Source of the DNA: Paenibacillus sp. MMS20-IR301
GTDB taxonomy: Bacteria > Bacillota > Bacilli > Paenibacillales > Paenibacillaceae
Assembly: GCF_032302195.1 (NCBI RefSeq)
Contig: NZ_CP135275.1
Location: 6,229,501 to 6,293,500 of the forward strand
DNA: 64,000 nucleotides
Direction: 5' to 3'
Position numbers and translations under genes: made by a program. The notes beneath the pieces are model-generated. The model did not search any database. It worked only from the letters and a program-made list of their open reading frames with translations, and was not told the DNA's origin. Below are positions 38,390-46,587 of the stretch, one piece after another. Every line of letters starts with the position of its first letter. Within the stretch, counting starts at the first letter, position 1.

Positions 38390-40060
38390 ATGGCAGTCCG
38401 CATACGGCATGCCGGGCGGTACCGGGCAATAGCCATGGCGCTTATGCGTCATGGCTTCGGCTATATGGTGGAGGAACTGGGCCTCTACCACCTTCTGTCC
38501 CTGCCGCGCCGGATGATTACGCAGGAGGTTCATGAAAGTGTGACACTCGGGGAGCGGATCCGCCGGGTGCTGGAGGAGCTGGGGCCGACTTTTGTCAAAT
38601 TAGGCCAGCTGGCCAGCACCCGCTCCGATCTGCTGCCCGATTCTATTATACAGGAGCTTGTGAAGCTGCAGGACAGCGTGCCGCCGTTCTCTGCCGAGAC
38701 CGCCCGCAACATTGTTGAGCAGGAGCTGGACCAGCAGATTGACGCGGTGTTCGAGTACTTCGAGAATCATCCGCTTGCTGCAGCCTCAATCGGTCAAGTG
38801 CACCGGGCTGTACTGCATGGCGGTAAGAGTGTGGCGGTCAAAATCCAGCGTCCCGGCATTATGCGGACGATGAGCCGCGATCTGGAGATTCTGCTCGATT
38901 TAAGCATCCTTGCCGAGCGGAAGCTGGACTGGGCCAAGCAGTACGGGCTGACCCGGATGGTTGAGGAATTCTCCCGTGCGCTGCTGGCAGAGCTCGATTA
39001 CGGCCAGGAGGGACGCAATGCAGAGCGGATTGCCGGACAGCTGACCCCACAGGAACGGGTGTATATTCCCGTTATTTATTGGGACTATAGCTCTGCAAGG
39101 GTGCTGACTATGGAGTATGTGGACGGGATTACGCTGAACCGCAAGGACGAGCTGCTGAACCAGGGCGTTACCTTTAAGACGGTAGCCCAGCAGCTGGTGG
39201 AGATGATGCTGAATCAGATTTTTATCCACGGCTTCTTCCATGCTGATCCGCATCCCGGCAATGTTATGGTGCTGGAGGACGGCAAGCTGGCCTTGATTGA
39301 TTTCGGGATGGTCGGGCGGCTGAGCGAGGAAATGAAGGACGGGCTGTCCGCGCTGGTCATCGCCCTGATGCGCAAAAATACGGATTCTATGGTGCGGGCC
39401 ATTTTACGGCTCGGAGTGATCCCTGAGGATGCTGACCGGACGGCGCTGCATGATGACATGGACCGGCTGCGTGAGCAGTATTATGACATTCCGTTCAAGC
39501 AGGTCAGTATCGGCAAAGCGCTGAATGATCTGTTCGGCATTGCCCGCAAGCACCGGCTGGTTATCCCGCCGGATCTGGCGATGCTGGGCAAGACGATGCT
39601 GACGCTCGAGGGCATCGTCGCCAGTCTGGATCCGGCCTTCAGTATTGTGCAGATGGCTGAGCCGTTCGGCAGGCAGCTGGTGAAGCAGCGCTTCAGCGGA
39701 AGCCGGCTGCAGCGCAAGCTGCTGGGCGGTGTGGCCGATCTGGCCGAGAGCCTGGTGGAGCTGCCTGCCCAGGCCCGGCAGCTGTCTGCGCTTATCAGCA
39801 AGGGCAAGCTCAAGGTAGAGATCGGGGTGCCTGAGTTTCAGGATCTCGATCATAAATTCAGCCGGATCGGCAACAGGCTGTCCTTCAGTATTGTCCTGCT
39901 GGCGTTCAGCATTATTATGGCCGGGCTGATTATCGCCTCATCGCTGCGCGGTGAGCCTTCGCTGCTGTGGGATTTCCCGATTGTGGAAATCGGCTCGGTG
40001 ATCGCCCTGCTGATGATGCTGTGGCTGCTGTTCTCGATCTTTAAGTCCGGGCGTTTCTAG
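38390..40060 (+). CDS. ABC1/UbiB (AarF) family atypical kinase
   Basis: 556-aa membrane-associated atypical protein kinase-like ATPase. The UbiB-specific KxGQ motif (VKLGQLASTRSD), an AAASIGQVH loop, the lysine in VAVKIQRPG, the catalytic loop HADPHPGN and the DFG in LIDFGMVG are all present. Two C-terminal helices (about 505-550) anchor it in the membrane. UbiB proteins support coenzyme Q synthesis; menaquinone-only bacteria also have them, where the role is lipid related and unresolved. The ATG directly follows the stop of the phasin-like gene. Confidence 0.93.
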   Translation: MAVRIRHAGRYRAIAMALMRHGFGYMVEELGLYHLLSLPRRMITQEVHESVTLGERIRRVLEELGPTFVKLGQLASTRSDLLPDSIIQELVKLQDSVPPFSAETARNIVEQELDQQIDAVFEYFENHPLAAASIGQVHRAVLHGGKSVAVKIQRPGIMRTMSRDLEILLDLSILAERKLDWAKQYGLTRMVEEFSRALLAELDYGQEGRNAERIAGQLTPQERVYIPVIYWDYSSARVLTMEYVDGITLNRKDELLNQGVTFKTVAQQLVEMMLNQIFIHGFFHADPHPGNVMVLEDGKLALIDFGMVGRLSEEMKDGLSALVIALMRKNTDSMVRAILRLGVIPEDADRTALHDDMDRLREQYYDIPFKQVSIGKALNDLFGIARKHRLVIPPDLAMLGKTMLTLEGIVASLDPAFSIVQMAEPFGRQLVKQRFSGSRLQRKLLGGVADLAESLVELPAQARQLSALISKGKLKVEIGVPEFQDLDHKFSRIGNRLSFSIVLLAFSIIMAGLIIASSLRGEPSLLWDFPIVEIGSVIALLMMLWLLFSIFKSGRF

Positions 40061-40450
40061 CCGGAGAAGGCCGGAAAATATTTATTATGGCCGGGATGCA
40101 CACAAACGGTACAAAATCAAGTACAATATACAAAGATAACTTGGGAAACTTGTAATGGAACGCAAATGGAGTGCTGTCTGAATTTCCGGTGATCACTGCT
40201 GCCTAAGAGAACCGGACTTCGGACGCCTGCCTTGCGCGTTAGTGGGACGGAAGAGCTCCGGCAACGGGGTTCTTCCGCTTTTGTTTGATAATGATGCTTA
40301 AGCGCCTTCGGCGGCGGTTTGCTGCCCCGGGGAGGACAAGTGTCTTTGATTACGGGCCGGCTGAAGCTATGAGTGCGTACATTACTCCGTTACTTGGATA
40401 AATATAAGTTATGAACAGAACAATTAGAATAATTAAGTGAGGTGGAAACA
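40061..40450 (+). other. Structured leader upstream of the DEAD-box helicase gene
   Basis: 390 bases without a gene. TACAAT at about 40122 could be a -10 box. The following about 160 bases are rich in pairing (for example TCCGGT/ACCGGA) and end in an intrinsic terminator at 40248-40284. About 160 more bases lead to the start codon. The layout suggests transcription attenuation. I could not match it to T-box, SAM, FMN, TPP, lysine, glycine or c-di-AMP classes by eye. Confidence 0.5.
40248..40284 (+). terminator. Terminator inside the DEAD-box leader
   Basis: CGGAAGAGCTCC pairs with GGGGTTCTTCCG (two G-T pairs) around a 6-base loop and is followed by CTTTTGTTT. Confidence 0.75.
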
Positions 40451-42346
40451 TTGCCGGGTTTTAAGGAATTAGGAGTTTCTGAAGTGCTGAATGATTTGCT
40501 CAAAGGACAGGGGATTGTTAAACCGACGCCAGTGCAGGAGGAAGCTATTCCTCCGCTGGTTGAAGGTCTGGATGTCATTGCCCGGGCCAAGACAGGAACC
40601 GGGAAGACCCTGGCCTTCCTGCTGCCGATTATGGACAAGATCCGGGTGGAGAATGCTTACCCGCAGGCGCTGATTCTTGCGCCGACGCGTGAGCTTGCCC
40701 TGCAGATTACCGAAGAAGCGCGGAAGCTGGCGCGCCATACGGGCGTGAAGATTCTGGCTGTGTACGGCGGTCAAGATGTCGAGAAGCAGCTCCGCAAGCT
40801 GGAGGGCGGCAGACATCTGATTATCGGAACACCGGGACGGCTGCTGGATCACCTGCGCCGCGAAACGCTCGACCTCGGCGGTGTGAAGATGCTTGTACTG
40901 GATGAAGCAGACCAGATGCTGCATATGGGCTTCCTGGAGGATGTAGAAACGATTATTACGTCGGTGCCATACCGCCGCCAGACTATGCTGTTCTCTGCGA
41001 CCATGCCGGACCCGATTAAACGGCTGGCTGCGAACTATATGAAAGAACCGCTCGATATTATTATCAAGAGCGGCTCTCCGATCCCGCTGGATAATATCCG
41101 CCAGCAGGTGGTGGAATGCTCGGACCGCAACAAGGAAGAAGCCCTGATCTCCCTGATCGAGCGTGACCGCCCGTATCTGGCGATTATCTTCTGCCGGACG
41201 AAGCGCCGGGTATCTAAGCTGAACGAAGCGCTGCAGGCCGCCGGGTACGATTGCGACGAATTGCACGGCGATCTGTCGCAGGGCAAACGCGAAGCGGTCA
41301 TGAAGCGGTTCCGTGATGCCAAGCTGCAGCTGCTGGTTGCTACCGATGTAGCGGCGCGCGGGCTTGATGTGGAAGGGATTACCCACGTCTTCAACTATGA
41401 TCTTCCGCTGGATGCGGACAGCTATATTCACCGGATCGGCCGTACGGGCCGCGCCGGAGGCAAAGGCCTCGCGATCACGTTCTCTTCGCCGCGCGAGCGC
41501 GCCGGGCTCGACGTGATCGAGCACGGCATCTCCCAGCGGCTGGACCGCCGCCGGTACGAGAAGGACGAATTCGGCGTTGGCGAATTCTCCTCGGTGCAGG
41601 GCGGCGGCTCGCCGCGCGGCGGGCGGCAGAGCGCTGCGCCTGAAGCAGCGCGTGCCGGGCGCGGCGGCCGCGGGCAGGGCCGCAGCGGCGGTGCGCCGCG
41701 TGCGGAGGCCGCAGGGCGTCCGGGCGGGCGCGGACGCGGCGGCAAGGATGCAGGCGGCTGGGGCGCGCCTGCGGAAGGCGGAAGCCGCAGCCGGAAGGAC
41801 GCGGCAGGCGGTGGCAAGCGCAGCGCCTACGAAGCGGCTGCTGCGCCGAAGGGCGGCGGCTCTGCCGGCAAAAGCGCGGCGAAGCCAAGACCGGGCGGCG
41901 GCTATGGCGCCTTCGCGAGCGGCGGCGACAGCCCGGCTGGCGGTTACGCGGCTGGAGCAGGCGCCGCGGGCGGACGCGGCGGCAGCAAGGGCGGCGCGTC
42001 CAAGGGCGGGCCGAGCAGCGGCTACAGCTCGAACGTCTCCCGGGGCGCAGAAGCCGGCGGATTCAGCTACGGCGCTTCGAAGGGCGCCGGCTCCGGTGCC
42101 GGATACAATCCCGGCGGCGCGAAGTCGAGCCCGAAATTCCGGGCGCATGTAGCCCGCAGCAACGAAGCTGGAGGCGCTGGGGCGTCTGCTTCCCGAGGCG
42201 GATCGCGCGGCGGCTATAATGCCGGCGGCGGCTCCAAGGGCGGCAAAGGCGGGTCCGGCTCCGGCGGACGGAGCAGCGGAGGAAACGCCTCGCGCGGCGG
42301 ACGCAGCGGCGGCGGCTCACGCGGCGGCCGGGGCTCATCCAGATAA
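40451..42346 (+). CDS. DEAD-box RNA helicase with long Gly/Arg-rich tail
   Basis: About 631-aa ATP-dependent RNA helicase (CshA/DeaD type). All motifs are visible: Q motif, AKTGTGKT, PTRELALQI, TPGR, VLDEADQM, SAT, and HRIGRTGRAG. From about residue 378 the sequence becomes a roughly 250-residue low-complexity tail of Gly, Ser, Ala and Arg with RGG and GGR repeats, expected to be disordered and RNA binding. GAGGTGG lies 6 bases before the TTG at 40451; the in-frame GTG at 40442 lacks spacing. The GC-rich tail opens long shadow frames on the other strand. Role: ribosome assembly, mRNA decay, cold adaptation. Confidence 0.94.
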   Translation: MPGFKELGVSEVLNDLLKGQGIVKPTPVQEEAIPPLVEGLDVIARAKTGTGKTLAFLLPIMDKIRVENAYPQALILAPTRELALQITEEARKLARHTGVKILAVYGGQDVEKQLRKLEGGRHLIIGTPGRLLDHLRRETLDLGGVKMLVLDEADQMLHMGFLEDVETIITSVPYRRQTMLFSATMPDPIKRLAANYMKEPLDIIIKSGSPIPLDNIRQQVVECSDRNKEEALISLIERDRPYLAIIFCRTKRRVSKLNEALQAAGYDCDELHGDLSQGKREAVMKRFRDAKLQLLVATDVAARGLDVEGITHVFNYDLPLDADSYIHRIGRTGRAGGKGLAITFSSPRERAGLDVIEHGISQRLDRRRYEKDEFGVGEFSSVQGGGSPRGGRQSAAPEAARAGRGGRGQGRSGGAPRAEAAGRPGGRGRGGKDAGGWGAPAEGGSRSRKDAAGGGKRSAYEAAAAPKGGGSAGKSAAKPRPGGGYGAFASGGDSPAGGYAAGAGAAGGRGGSKGGASKGGPSSGYSSNVSRGAEAGGFSYGASKGAGSGAGYNPGGAKSSPKFRAHVARSNEAGGAGASASRGGSRGGYNAGGGSKGGKGGSGSGGRSSGGNASRGGRSGGGSRGGRGSSR

Positions 42347-42375
42347 AGGCGCTTTACTTAGGGGAGTGAAGCTTG

Positions 42376-42431
42376 TTACCATAGGGCAGTTAGCGTATCA
42401 GCTAACGGCCCTATGGTAATATTTGTTTTAG
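42376..42431 (+). terminator. Terminator of the DEAD-box gene
   Basis: Perfect 12-bp stem TTACCATAGGGC/GCCCTATGGTAA with an inner GTTAGC/GCTAAC helix, then TATTTGTTTT. Confidence 0.92.
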
Positions 42432-42587
42432 GGGCAGAAGCAGATTATTGATTTGAGCTGAAACATTTTCACCCTCAGGCCTGTCTAATAGATATTGATA
42501 ATTGCAGTCTATGCTGCCGAGGCGGGTTTTGCGAAGGATACCCGGAACGCAGATGCTATACCACACTTTTAGGAGGAACTAATCAGG

Positions 42588-43532
42588 ATGTCCAGAACAG
42601 CTAAGATTATTGTCTTATTCATTGTAGTTATTGCTGTTGGCTGGGGGATCGGGAAATATACAGCCCCGTCAGCTTCCCCGGAAGACGGAACTAACATAAA
42701 CACAGGCACAGAGCTTGCCGGTGAACCTGGTGCGGCAGCTGAGCCTACCGCTGTGCCAAGTGCAGACCCAGACGGCCAGGAGCAGAATACGGGGAATAAC
42801 GCAGGAGCAGAACCGGCGCCTGAAGTAACGGCTGCACCAGCGGAGACTCCGGCCCCCACCAAGAAGCCTGCTGCTACGGACAAGCCTGCTCCTACCAAGA
42901 AGCCGGCAACCGGTTCCTCCGGCAATAATAATGCTGAGATGACAGCTGCCGAACCGGAGAGCATCACGGTCATGGTTAATAAGCAGTACAAGCTGCCTGA
43001 TAATTACAAGCCTGCAGATCTGGTCTACCCGGATGTACCGTTTATTTTCTCGGAGAAAATAGAGAAGCGGATGATGCGGCGCGAAGCAGCCAAAGCACTG
43101 GAAGAGATGTTTGCCGGGGCGAAGAAGGACGGCGTTTATCTGGCCGGGGTCTCCGGCTACCGTTCCGAGTCCACCCAGAAAAGACTGTTTAATAACTATG
43201 TTGCCAGAGACGGCGAAGAGAAGGCCCGCACCTACAGTGCGGTTCCCGGACACAGCGAGCACCAGACGGGCCTGGCCATTGACCTCTCCGGCAGTGACGG
43301 TAAATGCGCAGCCGAAAGCTGCTTCGCCGGCACGAAGGAAGCTAATTGGCTTGCCGAGCACGCTGCCGAGTACGGATACATCATCCGTTTCCTCGAAGGC
43401 AAACAGGCGATTACCGGCTACATTTATGAGCCTTGGCATGTCCGTTACGTAGGCAAAGAAATGGCTGCTGAAATCTTCGAAAGCGGGCTTACCCTGGAAG
43501 AATACTATGACGCCGTTCCGGTGTCGAAGTAA
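42588..43532 (+). CDS. VanY/DacB-type D-Ala-D-Ala carboxypeptidase (M15B)
   Basis: 314-aa zinc peptidase that trims peptidoglycan stem peptides. N-terminal membrane anchor (residues 5-22), then about 100 residues of Pro/Ala/Thr-rich linker (TKKPAA repeats), then the M15B domain. Zinc ligands are seen in SEHQTGLAID and EPWH, with the GYRSESTQ block before them. It should act outside the membrane. RBS AGGAGG upstream of the ATG at 42588. Without a van cluster around it, housekeeping wall remodelling is likelier than vancomycin resistance. Confidence 0.92.
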   Translation: MSRTAKIIVLFIVVIAVGWGIGKYTAPSASPEDGTNINTGTELAGEPGAAAEPTAVPSADPDGQEQNTGNNAGAEPAPEVTAAPAETPAPTKKPAATDKPAPTKKPATGSSGNNNAEMTAAEPESITVMVNKQYKLPDNYKPADLVYPDVPFIFSEKIEKRMMRREAAKALEEMFAGAKKDGVYLAGVSGYRSESTQKRLFNNYVARDGEEKARTYSAVPGHSEHQTGLAIDLSGSDGKCAAESCFAGTKEANWLAEHAAEYGYIIRFLEGKQAITGYIYEPWHVRYVGKEMAAEIFESGLTLEEYYDAVPVSK

Positions 43533-43546
43533 TACATTGCTGCTTG

Positions 43547-43582
43547 AGCAGCTCCGTGATTGATGCGGGGCTGCTTTTTTTA
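43547..43582 (+). terminator. Terminator of the carboxypeptidase gene
   Basis: AGCAGCTCCG/CGGGGCTGCT, 10 bp with one G-T pair, then T7. Confidence 0.9.
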
Positions 43583-43701
43583 TACGAAATTATAACCAGC
43601 GAAGCCTGAAAACCAGTTGACATGAAAATATACGGAGTTTACAATTCGATTAAACATATGATCAAATATTCATATGTATTTCTTGAAGAGGTGATCTGAT
43701 C

Positions 43702-44301
43702 ATGACTGCACTGAATATTCTGTCATTGACGCTTTTTGGGATCTTTATCATTGCTTATGTATCGAAGCTTGTTATTCTCTACGGGAAGAACAGTATAAGG
43801 GCCAATGTACTTGCTAAGGGCAAGAAGATCTCCGGAATCAGATCCACTGAATTATTTGTCAAAATTGCAACTTTCATTTGGGGCGGAGCCTGGCTCTTTT
43901 TATCCTTGGCGGAATCTTTTATAGTCGGTATAGTGGGCCGCCATTTCAATGAACCGTTGGTAAACTTTATCGGCGCGGGTATCGTTAGTCTGGGGTGTGC
44001 CGTTTTTATTCTGGCTATGAAGGCAATGAGAACGTCGTGGAGGGTCGGGATCGATAAGTCTACAGCCACGAAGCTCATTACCAGAGGGATTTACAAGGTT
44101 AGCCGGAATGCGGCCTTTGTCGGCTTCGATCTTATGTTTGCCGGCTTATATTTGATGTATCCCAGCTTTTTGACACTGATTATTGCCGTATTTAACATCC
44201 TCGCCATACATCTGTTGATCCTGCAGGAAGAGAAGCATTTACGCGAAACGTTCGGTAAGGCATACAGCGATTACTGCCGTAAGACACCTAGATATATCTA
44301 A
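43702..44301 (+). CDS. Isoprenylcysteine carboxylmethyltransferase-family membrane protein
   Basis: 199-aa protein with five hydrophobic segments and the family C-terminus: KLITRGIYKVSRN and, near the end, EEKHLRETFG..YSDYC..TPRY, the SAM-binding block of ICMT/phospholipid methyltransferases. Bacterial members have no known prenyl-protein substrate; lipid or small-molecule methylation is possible. RBS GAAGAGGTGA at 43685. Single gene. Confidence 0.82.
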   Translation: MTALNILSLTLFGIFIIAYVSKLVILYGKNSIRANVLAKGKKISGIRSTELFVKIATFIWGGAWLFLSLAESFIVGIVGRHFNEPLVNFIGAGIVSLGCAVFILAMKAMRTSWRVGIDKSTATKLITRGIYKVSRNAAFVGFDLMFAGLYLMYPSFLTLIIAVFNILAIHLLILQEEKHLRETFGKAYSDYCRKTPRYI

Positions 44302-44342
44302 CCTCTTTGTCAAAAATCTGTTTCATTTGGAGCTGCTCAGCT

Positions 44343-45362
44343 ATGAAAATAAGTATTCTGGATCAATCTCCAGTCTCGTCAGGAAGCTCGCCTGCAGAAG
44401 CGTTAGCGCAGACAGCGCTGCTTGCGCGTGAGGCGGAGCGGCTTGGATATCACCGCTTCTGGGTAGCCGAGCACCATGCTGCATCCGGTCTGGCCGGCTC
44501 CAGCCCGGAGGTGCTAATGGCTCATTTGGCTGCCGTTACCTCGGATATCCGCATCGGCTCAGGAGCTGTGCTGCTGCCTCACTATAGTGCCTATAAGGTC
44601 GCCGAGAACTTCCGTGTTCTGGAGGCCCTGTATCCCGGGCGCATTGATCTCGGTGTGGGCAGGGCCGCCGGGGGCGGTGCCCCTGCGGCCAAAGCGCTCC
44701 AGGATACCCGTGTTAGTCCCGCTGGAGCAGACCGTTATGAGGAGCAGCTTCAGGAGCTTATCACTTATCTGCATGATGCTGAAGATGCGGGCACAGTAAA
44801 CCCGGCCGGGCCGCAGGTCATGCCTGCGGTGCATTCTGCCCCGGAAATTTGGCTGCTTGGCTCAAGTCAAAGCAGTGCGGCACTTTCAGCCCGGCTGGGC
44901 ACCGGGTATGCCTTCGCTCATTTCATCAGCGGCAGCGGGGGAGCAGAAGCGGTGCGTGAATACAAGAACCGCTTCATGCCATCCTGTGCCGGTACTGCGC
45001 CACGGCCGCTGGCAGCTGTATTTGCCGTCTGTGCTGAAACCGCAGCAGAGGCGGACCGCTTGGCAGCCAGTATGGATCTGTCCGTAGTACTGCTGGAGAA
45101 AGGGCATGTCTCTTCGCCCACCCCTTCGCCGGATACCGCTGTGAATTATACATACACACCGTTTGACAGATTCACCATCCGGGAGAACCGCAAGCGGATG
45201 ATCGTAGGCTCCCCCGCAGAAGTCAGGGAACAGTTGCAGGCGCTGGCTGAACAATATCAGTGCGGGGAGCTGATGCTCTCCAGTCATATTCACTGCTTTG
45301 AAGACAAACTGAAGTCCTTCCGCCTTATTGCTGAAGCCTGTGGCCTACCCAGCAGGGAATAG
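44343..45362 (+). CDS. LLM-class (luciferase-like) flavin-dependent monooxygenase
   Basis: About 339-aa TIM-barrel flavoprotein: MKISILDQSPVSSG start, RFWVAEHHA block, RIGSGAVLLPHYS and GRIDLGVGRAAGG are typical of the YvbT/MsnO8 group of alkanal-monooxygenase-like proteins. The ATG at 44343 matches the family N-terminus; the frame from 44307 has no ribosome binding site. It likely uses FMNH2 supplied by a reductase. Substrate unknown. Confidence 0.9.
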   Translation: MKISILDQSPVSSGSSPAEALAQTALLAREAERLGYHRFWVAEHHAASGLAGSSPEVLMAHLAAVTSDIRIGSGAVLLPHYSAYKVAENFRVLEALYPGRIDLGVGRAAGGGAPAAKALQDTRVSPAGADRYEEQLQELITYLHDAEDAGTVNPAGPQVMPAVHSAPEIWLLGSSQSSAALSARLGTGYAFAHFISGSGGAEAVREYKNRFMPSCAGTAPRPLAAVFAVCAETAAEADRLAASMDLSVVLLEKGHVSSPTPSPDTAVNYTYTPFDRFTIRENRKRMIVGSPAEVREQLQALAEQYQCGELMLSSHIHCFEDKLKSFRLIAEACGLPSRE

Positions 45363-45462
45363 CCTGTTGGGAAGCCCGCGGGGCTGGGGGGCCGGCGGAA
45401 TGGATCTCAGTACAGAAAGTGGACAGTCACGCACCGGTTTTCAAGTACATAGTGTAGCATTG

Positions 45463-45590
45463 CGGACATGAGCGCCGTTAAGATGTGGAAAAGCGGCTGA
45501 ATGCTGGTCTTAACGGACATCAGCGCCGTTATTTCACGAGAAAAGTGGAGATTTCACCAGAAAAGTGGCGATTAATCCCATGATGTCCGC
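45463..45590. repeat. Short repeats: CGGACATSAGCGCCGTTA pair and 20-bp tandem duplication
   Basis: CGGACATSAGCGCCGTTA occurs at 45463-45480 and 45514-45531, the second embedded in TAACGG-N9-CCGTTA. A 20-bp unit ATTTCACSAGAAAAGTGGMG is duplicated at 45531-45550 and 45551-45570. GATGTCCGC at 45582 is an inverted piece of the first repeat. No coding potential. Confidence 0.85.
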
Positions 45591-45654
45591 AAACCCGTCA
45601 ACTGGAATATAAAACGGGCTGATAAAGGCTGTGATGTCCGTAGTACCCGAATTG

Positions 45655-45869
45655 CTCGAAGTGCCAAAGTACCCAAAGTGCTCAAAGTACCCGAAGTGTT
45701 CAAAGTGCTCAAAGTACCCAAAGTATCCAAAGTACCCAAAGTACCCAAAGTGTTCAAAGTGCTCAAAGTGCCCAAAGTATCCAAAGTGCCCAAAGTGTTC
45801 AAAGTGCCCAAAGTACCCAAAGTACCCGAAGTGTTCAAAGTGCTCAAAGTACCCAATGTACCCAAAGTG
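45655..45869. repeat. 9-bp minisatellite, about 24 copies
   Basis: Consensus YYCAAAGTR repeated about 24 times with one 8-bp unit near the left end. Because the unit is a multiple of three, several frames stay open on both strands (Lys-Tyr-Pro/Lys-Cys-Ser on plus, Thr-Leu-Gly on minus). None has a ribosome binding site or non-repeat domain, so I do not call a gene. Confidence 0.92.
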
Positions 45870-46015
45870 CCCTAATCTCCGCCAGAAGGTGTACGTATTT
45901 GACTCTGGTAGTTATTGTTTCTTCCTCTATATTCACTCCGAAGCCACATTTAGGCGTACTTAGATGGATTTTTGGAATCGCCGCATTCTGGCCAGAGCGG
46001 ATAGCTGAAATCAAT

Positions 46016-46240
46016 GAGAAAAGTACCCTTAAATCCGCTGAAATTCGGTTGTTAAGCGAAATTAAGGGTAAAAATGCCCTTAATATTGCCGAAAGTAGGC
46101 AAGGAGAGGAAATTAGAGGTAAAAGTACCCTTAATTTCGCCGAAAGTGGGTGTTGAGAGGAAATTAGGGGTAAAAGTACCCTTAAATCAGCTGAAATCCG
46201 GTTGTTAAGCGAAATTAAGGGTAAAAACGCCCTTAAAATA
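46016..46240. repeat. 51-bp palindromic tandem repeat, 4.4 copies
   Basis: Units begin at 46016, 46067, 46118, 46169 and 46220 (partial). Each starts GGTAAAARTRCCCTTAA, and the preceding unit ends in ATTARGG, so each junction makes an inverted repeat of the form TTAAGGG-N8-CCCTTAA. The unit keeps a minus-strand frame open, but it lacks a start signal and is not called as a gene. Confidence 0.88.
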
Positions 46241-46587
46241 CTTTGAATTATTAAAAGTTGGTTTATGGCAAGCACTCCCCGCAATCCAGCCGCCAGCGAG
46301 CACTCCTCCCTATCTCCGCCGCCAGCCGTCAGCGAGCACTCCCCCACATCCCAGCCGCCCGTCCTTCAGCCAGCAGCTGCTCACATCTCATACTACCCTT
46401 CCCGGCCTTCCCCATACTTCATGCTTCCTCCCCCTCTCCAAACTCCTCCCGTGCCGCTCTATTCCCCCATCCGCCGCACGCTACATTTTGTATTAACCCG
46501 CGGATAAGATAAGATGGAGGTGCATGAGCTGCAGGATTATTTAATCTGCAGACTACAAAATCTACTGCCGAAAGGAAGCGAAGCAGG
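46241..46587. other. Pyrimidine-rich spacer before the glutathione peroxidase gene
   Basis: C- and CT-rich on the plus strand (46260-46490) with an imperfect GCGAGCACTCC repeat at about 46295 and 46333. Near the gene, CTGCAGGATTA/TAATCTGCAG (46529-46551) is an inverted repeat with one bulge. No gene seen. Confidence 0.5.

Noticed and set aside
40469..42148. Very long reverse-strand frame (559 codons) opposite the DEAD-box gene, and others nearby
   Set aside because: Arg/Ala-rich shadow of the GC-biased helicase and its Gly/Arg tail; no ribosome binding site or domain.
42588..43532. Vancomycin-resistance gene cluster around the VanY-like gene
   Set aside because: No vanHAX, vanR or vanS genes nearby; the protein fits ordinary M15B wall carboxypeptidases.
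45572..45963. Lys-Tyr-Pro/Lys-Cys-Ser and Thr-Leu-Gly repeat proteins
   Set aside because: Frames exist only because the 9-bp repeat is a multiple of three; no start signal and no non-repeat domain.
45600..46260. CRISPR array
   Set aside because: Units of 9 and 51 bp are contiguous, with no unique spacers between constant repeats and no cas genes.
45844..46347. 167-codon reverse frame with repeated Leu-Pro-Leu-Ile-Ser blocks
   Set aside because: Translation of the 51-bp palindromic repeat; no ribosome binding site and not gene-like on either side.
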